DNA of 64,000 bases from Salinivenus lutea. GTDB taxonomy: Bacteria > Bacteroidota > Rhodothermia > Rhodothermales > Salinibacteraceae. The stretch lies in the NCBI GenBank assembly GCA_002894685.1, contig NCRC01000011.1, positions 86,742-150,741 on the forward strand, read 5' to 3'. Below, piece after piece: positions 61,027 to 64,000 of this stretch; within the stretch, counting starts at the first letter, position 1, and every line of letters starts with the position of its first letter. Below the pieces are notes generated by a model. That model did not search any database. It saw only the letters and a program-made list of their open reading frames with translations, and had not been told where the DNA came from. The position numbers and the translations under genes are program-made.

Positions 61027-62025
61027 ATGGCGTCCTCGACGGAAGGCTATGTCCTTCACAGCTACGGCCCAGAGCGGTACGTGCAGCATGCGGTCGCGTC
61101 GGTCCGTACGCTGCGGCGGTACGACGACGAGCGGCCGGTTGCGCTCTTTTGCTCGGAGGCCCACCGGGCGTTGCTCCGGCGTCAGGGCCTGGCGGGGGAG
61201 TTTGAGGTCCTCGATCTCCTGCCCCCAGAGCATCAGTCCATCGTCGGGTTCAAGCACCATCTCGACGAGTTCAAGGCCTTCGATCGCTCGCTGTTTGTCG
61301 ACGCGGACATCATCTGGTGTCGCGACCCGGATCCATTGTGGCAGCAACTGTCCGCGTTTTCATTTACCGCGACGGGGCTCCAAAATGCCGATCATTTCTT
61401 CGGGGGGCCCAAGGGGCTCGGGGTCCTCGTGGACATGCTCCTGGGACGACGACGGCGTACGCTCCGCCAGTTTGGGCTCACGGCCCTGCCGCGCGTGCAG
61501 GCGGGGATGATCTACGCGCAAGACGAGGCGTGCACCCGTGAGGTGTGCGCGCGGGCCGCACACTTTCTTCGGCGGGCGGACGAGACCCATTTCCGGAGCC
61601 GGCTCAACGAGGGGCGGAGCGAGGAGACGTGTGAGTGGAGCCTGGCGATGGCGATGAGCGACTGCGGCCTCCACGTCTTTCCCTGGCTCCAGGGAAAAAA
61701 CAGCCCGCAGCTCGACTACATTAGCGGCCTGGTCGACCACGACCCGGAGTTTCGGGACGTCGACTACCGGTTCTACACCTCCCCGTTCACGTACAGCCTG
61801 CGGGGCATTCCGTACGACGCCCTCCGCAACTCGCTCTTCCGGCTGGCCGAGTGGATGCCCCGGATGGGGGAGTACATGACCGTCACGCCCTACGCCCTTC
61901 ACTTTGGGTGGTTGCACCAGAAGTCCCCGTTCCGGACGTTCGCCCAACGGGTGTGGGAGCGGCTCGACACGGACGCCCCCCGGCCGCGCTCTCCCCAGCC
62001 GTCCGCGTCGGACGTGTCGGACTAG
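61027..62025 (+). CDS. GT-A-type glycosyltransferase-like protein
   Basis: From ATG 61027 the protein has 332 residues. The nucleotide-sugar-binding half shows EGYVLHSYGPERYVQHAVAS and the metal motif SLFVDADIIWCRDPDPL (DxD). Later QAGMIYAQDEACTREV and ETCEWSLAMAMSDCGLHVF resemble the acceptor region of glycogenin/GT8-like enzymes. Donor and acceptor are unknown. Its stop overlaps the stop of the esterase gene on the other strand. Confidence 0.75.
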   Translation: MASSTEGYVLHSYGPERYVQHAVASVRTLRRYDDERPVALFCSEAHRALLRRQGLAGEFEVLDLLPPEHQSIVGFKHHLDEFKAFDRSLFVDADIIWCRDPDPLWQQLSAFSFTATGLQNADHFFGGPKGLGVLVDMLLGRRRRTLRQFGLTALPRVQAGMIYAQDEACTREVCARAAHFLRRADETHFRSRLNEGRSEETCEWSLAMAMSDCGLHVFPWLQGKNSPQLDYISGLVDHDPEFRDVDYRFYTSPFTYSLRGIPYDALRNSLFRLAEWMPRMGEYMTVTPYALHFGWLHQKSPFRTFAQRVWERLDTDAPRPRSPQPSASDVSD

Positions 62026-62690
62026 CGGGCGTCCCCCTCGGCGTCGACAAGGGTGTGGAGCGTCGGGGCGTCCAGGCGGTGGCCGCCGTCGAACGTGTGG
62101 ACGGTGACGGGAATGTCGTGGCGGGCCAGCTGCGCCTCCACGGCGCGCCGCCGATCGGGGGGGACGTACGGGTCGTCGGTGCCCACCACGAGCGTCAGGT
62201 CGAGGGCCCGGAGGGACGCCGCGTGCGCCGAGAGGTCGAGGTCGTGGGCGGGCGCGCCGCCCCACAGGACGAGCCGGTCGATGGGCGCATCGCCGAGCAG
62301 GGCCCACCGGCTCGCGGTGGCCGCGCCCTGCGAGAAGCCAAGGAGGCGAAGGGTGGGAGACGCATCGGGTGGGGCGAGGCGCTGCACGGCGGCGTCCAGG
62401 TAGCGAACGTAATCCTGGATCTCGGCCTCCCGCATCTCCCGCGTCATCCAGGACGCGCCGACCCGCTCGTGCGTGTCGAGGCCGTCGACGTAGAAGCGCG
62501 AGAGCCCCTCCGGCGCCACCACGCAGCGATCCGGGGCCGCCAGGGGACGAGCCGCCTCGGCACTGTCGGCGGCCCGCTGGCCGTAGCCGTGCAGCACGAC
62601 CCACCAGACGGGGGCCGCCAGGGCGCCGATCGTTACGCACCGGGCCGTGCGCGGGACCTCGACGGTGTGATGGGTGGGCGGGTCGGCCAT
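62022..62690 (-). CDS. alpha/beta-hydrolase, carboxylesterase/phospholipase family
   Basis: From ATG 62690 the protein has 222 residues. VVLHGYGQRA forms the oxyanion loop. The nucleophile Ser lies in LGFSQGAATA, the Asp in VVGTDDPYVPP and the His in FDGGHRLDAP, matching the small serine esterases of the YpfH/phospholipase-carboxylesterase group. The natural ester is unknown. It begins four bases after the stop of the LOG-family gene, so both are cotranscribed. Confidence 0.9.
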   Translation of the reverse strand: MADPPTHHTVEVPRTARCVTIGALAAPVWWVVLHGYGQRAADSAEAARPLAAPDRCVVAPEGLSRFYVDGLDTHERVGASWMTREMREAEIQDYVRYLDAAVQRLAPPDASPTLRLLGFSQGAATASRWALLGDAPIDRLVLWGGAPAHDLDLSAHAASLRALDLTLVVGTDDPYVPPDRRRAVEAQLARHDIPVTVHTFDGGHRLDAPTLHTLVDAEGDAR

Positions 62691-62694
62691 AGGG

Positions 62695-63258
62695 CTAGGA
62701 CGGGGTGCCATCGGTCGGGGCGACGGCGCCGATGCGGTCGAGGGCGGCCTCGGCCGTCGGCACCACGTGCACGAGCTCCGAGAGCGCCTCGCGGGTGAAG
62801 CGGCCCTCGCGCAGCTCCTCGAAAAAGGAGGTCAGCGTGTCGAAAAAGCCGTCGGCGTTGAGGAGGGCGATCGGGTGGTCGTGGTAGCCGAGCTGCTTCA
62901 GCGTGAGCACCTCCATGAACTCCTCCAGCGTGCCAAAGCCGCCGGGGAGCACAATGAAGGCGTTCGATTTCGAGAACATGATGCGCTTTCGTTCGCGCAT
63001 TGTCTCGGTGACAATGAGTTCGTCGGCGTCGTAGGCGATTCCTTCTCGGTCTTGAAGCTTGGACGGAATGACGCCAGTCACGTGCCCCCCGGCCTCGTGG
63101 GCGGCCCGGGCCAGCACGCCCATGAGGCCAACCGCGCCGCCGCCGTACACGAGGGCGTGGCCGCGGGCCGCCAGCTGGCGCCCCAGGGCCTCGGCGACGG
63201 GCGGATATGCGTCGTCGATGGCGTTGCTCGACGAGCAGTAAACGCAAATGGTGGACAT
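62695..63258 (-). CDS. LOG-family nucleoside monophosphate phosphoribohydrolase
   Basis: From ATG 63258 the protein has 187 residues, the standard TIGR00730 length. Signature motifs are CVYCSSSNAIDDAY, LVYGGGAVGLMG, MRERKRIMFSKSNAFIVLPG and PGGFGTLEEFMEVLTLKQLG. The enzymes release a free base from a nucleoside 5'-monophosphate and are the bacterial cousins of plant cytokinin-activating LOG. Longer upstream frames have no support. Confidence 0.95.
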   Translation of the reverse strand: MSTICVYCSSSNAIDDAYPPVAEALGRQLAARGHALVYGGGAVGLMGVLARAAHEAGGHVTGVIPSKLQDREGIAYDADELIVTETMRERKRIMFSKSNAFIVLPGGFGTLEEFMEVLTLKQLGYHDHPIALLNADGFFDTLTSFFEELREGRFTREALSELVHVVPTAEAALDRIGAVAPTDGTPS

Positions 63259-63322
63259 AAACAAGGAGGGAGGAGAGGGAAAGACAGTGGGGGGACTCCT
63301 GTGCCCGAACGCCGTCTGGGGG

Positions 63323-63886
63323 TTACGAGACGGGCGACGATCGCGCCAGCACTTCACGAGCATGCTGCAGGTGCCGTTCCTCGTGGGCGAGCGTGGACTC
63401 GAACCAGGCCCCCATGCTGATGCGCAGGAGGGGCACGGCGGGAGAGGGAACGCGGATGCGGCGAAGATCGAGCCCCTCCGCGGCCGCGACGCAGTCGGCG
63501 AACTGATCCTGCAGGCCGCGGAATTCCTCGATCACTTCCTTGGGCCGGAGCGTGTGGGACGGGCCGGGCTCGAAGACCGAGGGGGCGGTAAAGGTCCAGC
63601 CCGAGGACGGCTGCATGGAGCGCACAAACCACCGGCTCACGAAGCCATACTCGAAGGGAGGGTCGCCGTAGGGGCCGTCCTGCCGGCCCTTCTGAATGGC
63701 GTCCTCAATGGAGTGCAGGAGCAGCCAGCCGGCCGTATTCATGTGGTCGAATAGCTGCACGACCGACCACGACTCCGCGTCCGGGGCGGCCGTCAGGTCC
63801 TCCGCGGGATGGTCGTTCACGAGGGCGGTCGCCTCGTCTTTGCAGTTGCGAAAGCCACGACGATACGATTCGAGCTGCGGGTGCAT
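63323..63886 (-). CDS. DinB-like protein
   Basis: The protein has 187 residues. The four-helix DinB fold is suggested by WSVVQLFDHMNTAGWLLLHS (first metal His) and the C-terminal HEERHLQHAREVL with two further His. Bacterial members may be thiol-dependent transferases or nickel/zinc proteins; the substrate here is unknown. It lies upstream of the LOG gene in the same direction. Confidence 0.85.
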   Translation of the reverse strand: MHPQLESYRRGFRNCKDEATALVNDHPAEDLTAAPDAESWSVVQLFDHMNTAGWLLLHSIEDAIQKGRQDGPYGDPPFEYGFVSRWFVRSMQPSSGWTFTAPSVFEPGPSHTLRPKEVIEEFRGLQDQFADCVAAAEGLDLRRIRVPSPAVPLLRISMGAWFESTLAHEERHLQHAREVLARSSPVS

Positions 63887-63911
63887 CGGACGGAGGGAGA
63901 AACGAGGGAGG

Positions 63912-64000
63912 TTACGCCGCGGCGAGCTCCAGAAGCCCGTCGTTCACGAGGCGGGCGAGGAGGGCGCGAACGGACGGGTCGTCGAGGTGGGGGGCGAGGG
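63912..64000 (-). CDS. 3' end of a gene cut by the window edge
   Basis: The minus strand reads an open frame into the window from the right edge, ending LAPHLDDPSVRALLARLVND, GLLELAAA, stop at 63912. The helix and GLLEL end are reminiscent of a winged-helix tail, but 29 codons are too few to assign a family. Confidence 0.5.
   Translation of the reverse strand, partial: LAPHLDDPSVRALLARLVNDGLLELAAA

Overview
The window looks like a chromosome segment of an extremely halophilic, high-GC member of the Rhodothermota/Bacteroidota, most likely Salinibacter or a close relative. The proteins are strongly acidic, several starts lack a strong Shine-Dalgarno, and the core genes (phenylalanine hydroxylase, PAS kinases with Rcp1-like regulators, HtrA, AroC, PrmC, DUF3047, HTTM-type proteins) fit that group. 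This assignment is inference from protein style, not from an alignment.

Layout. Positions 1 to about 25,600 are accessory DNA with the character of a defence island. It holds a TPR protein cut by the window edge; a PaeR7I/XhoI-type restriction-modification pair; a putative nuclease followed by a trypsin-like protease; a resolvase remnant; what appear to be three decayed type I-E CRISPR repeats; a four-gene operon with a DNase I-like enzyme and an outer-membrane-type protein; a CBASS locus (XRE regulator, HExxH peptidase, CD-NTase, Cap15-like effector); a PhoD-like phosphatase; a uracil-DNA-glycosylase-like gene broken by an in-frame TGA; an intact resolvase; and an integrase/HTH module of an older integrated element. 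A short palindrome, GTTG-N5-CAAC, recurs at the CBASS promoters and at the PhoD promoter, suggesting a shared regulon.

Positions 25,745-39,143 form a separate 13.2-kb integrated element bounded by 161-bp direct repeats that differ at one base. The repeats contain the 5' end of tRNA-Leu and the 3' half of a second tRNA. Cargo and backbone are an EVE-HNH nuclease, an AT-rich GIY-YIG gene with a poly-A frameshift, a coiled-coil membrane protein, a single-chain type ISP-like restriction-modification enzyme, a cluster of small unknown genes, a protein carrying motifs A, B and C of family-A polymerases, and a canonical tyrosine integrase next to a cluster of short repeats and the right repeat.

From 39,148 to the end the sequence is uniform high-GC core genome: a pyrophosphatase-like protein, a thioredoxin-family protein, phhA, acyP, prmC, a propeller-type sensor kinase, an HDAC-family deacetylase, a secreted thioredoxin (apparently frameshifted), an HtrA protease, aroC, a three-gene phosphorelay cluster, a lysylphosphatidylglycerol-synthase-like membrane protein, two glycosyltransferases, an HTTM-like pair, a DUF3047 protein, an esterase, a LOG-family protein and a DinB-like protein. 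These are ordinary; the novelty lies in the first 39 kb.
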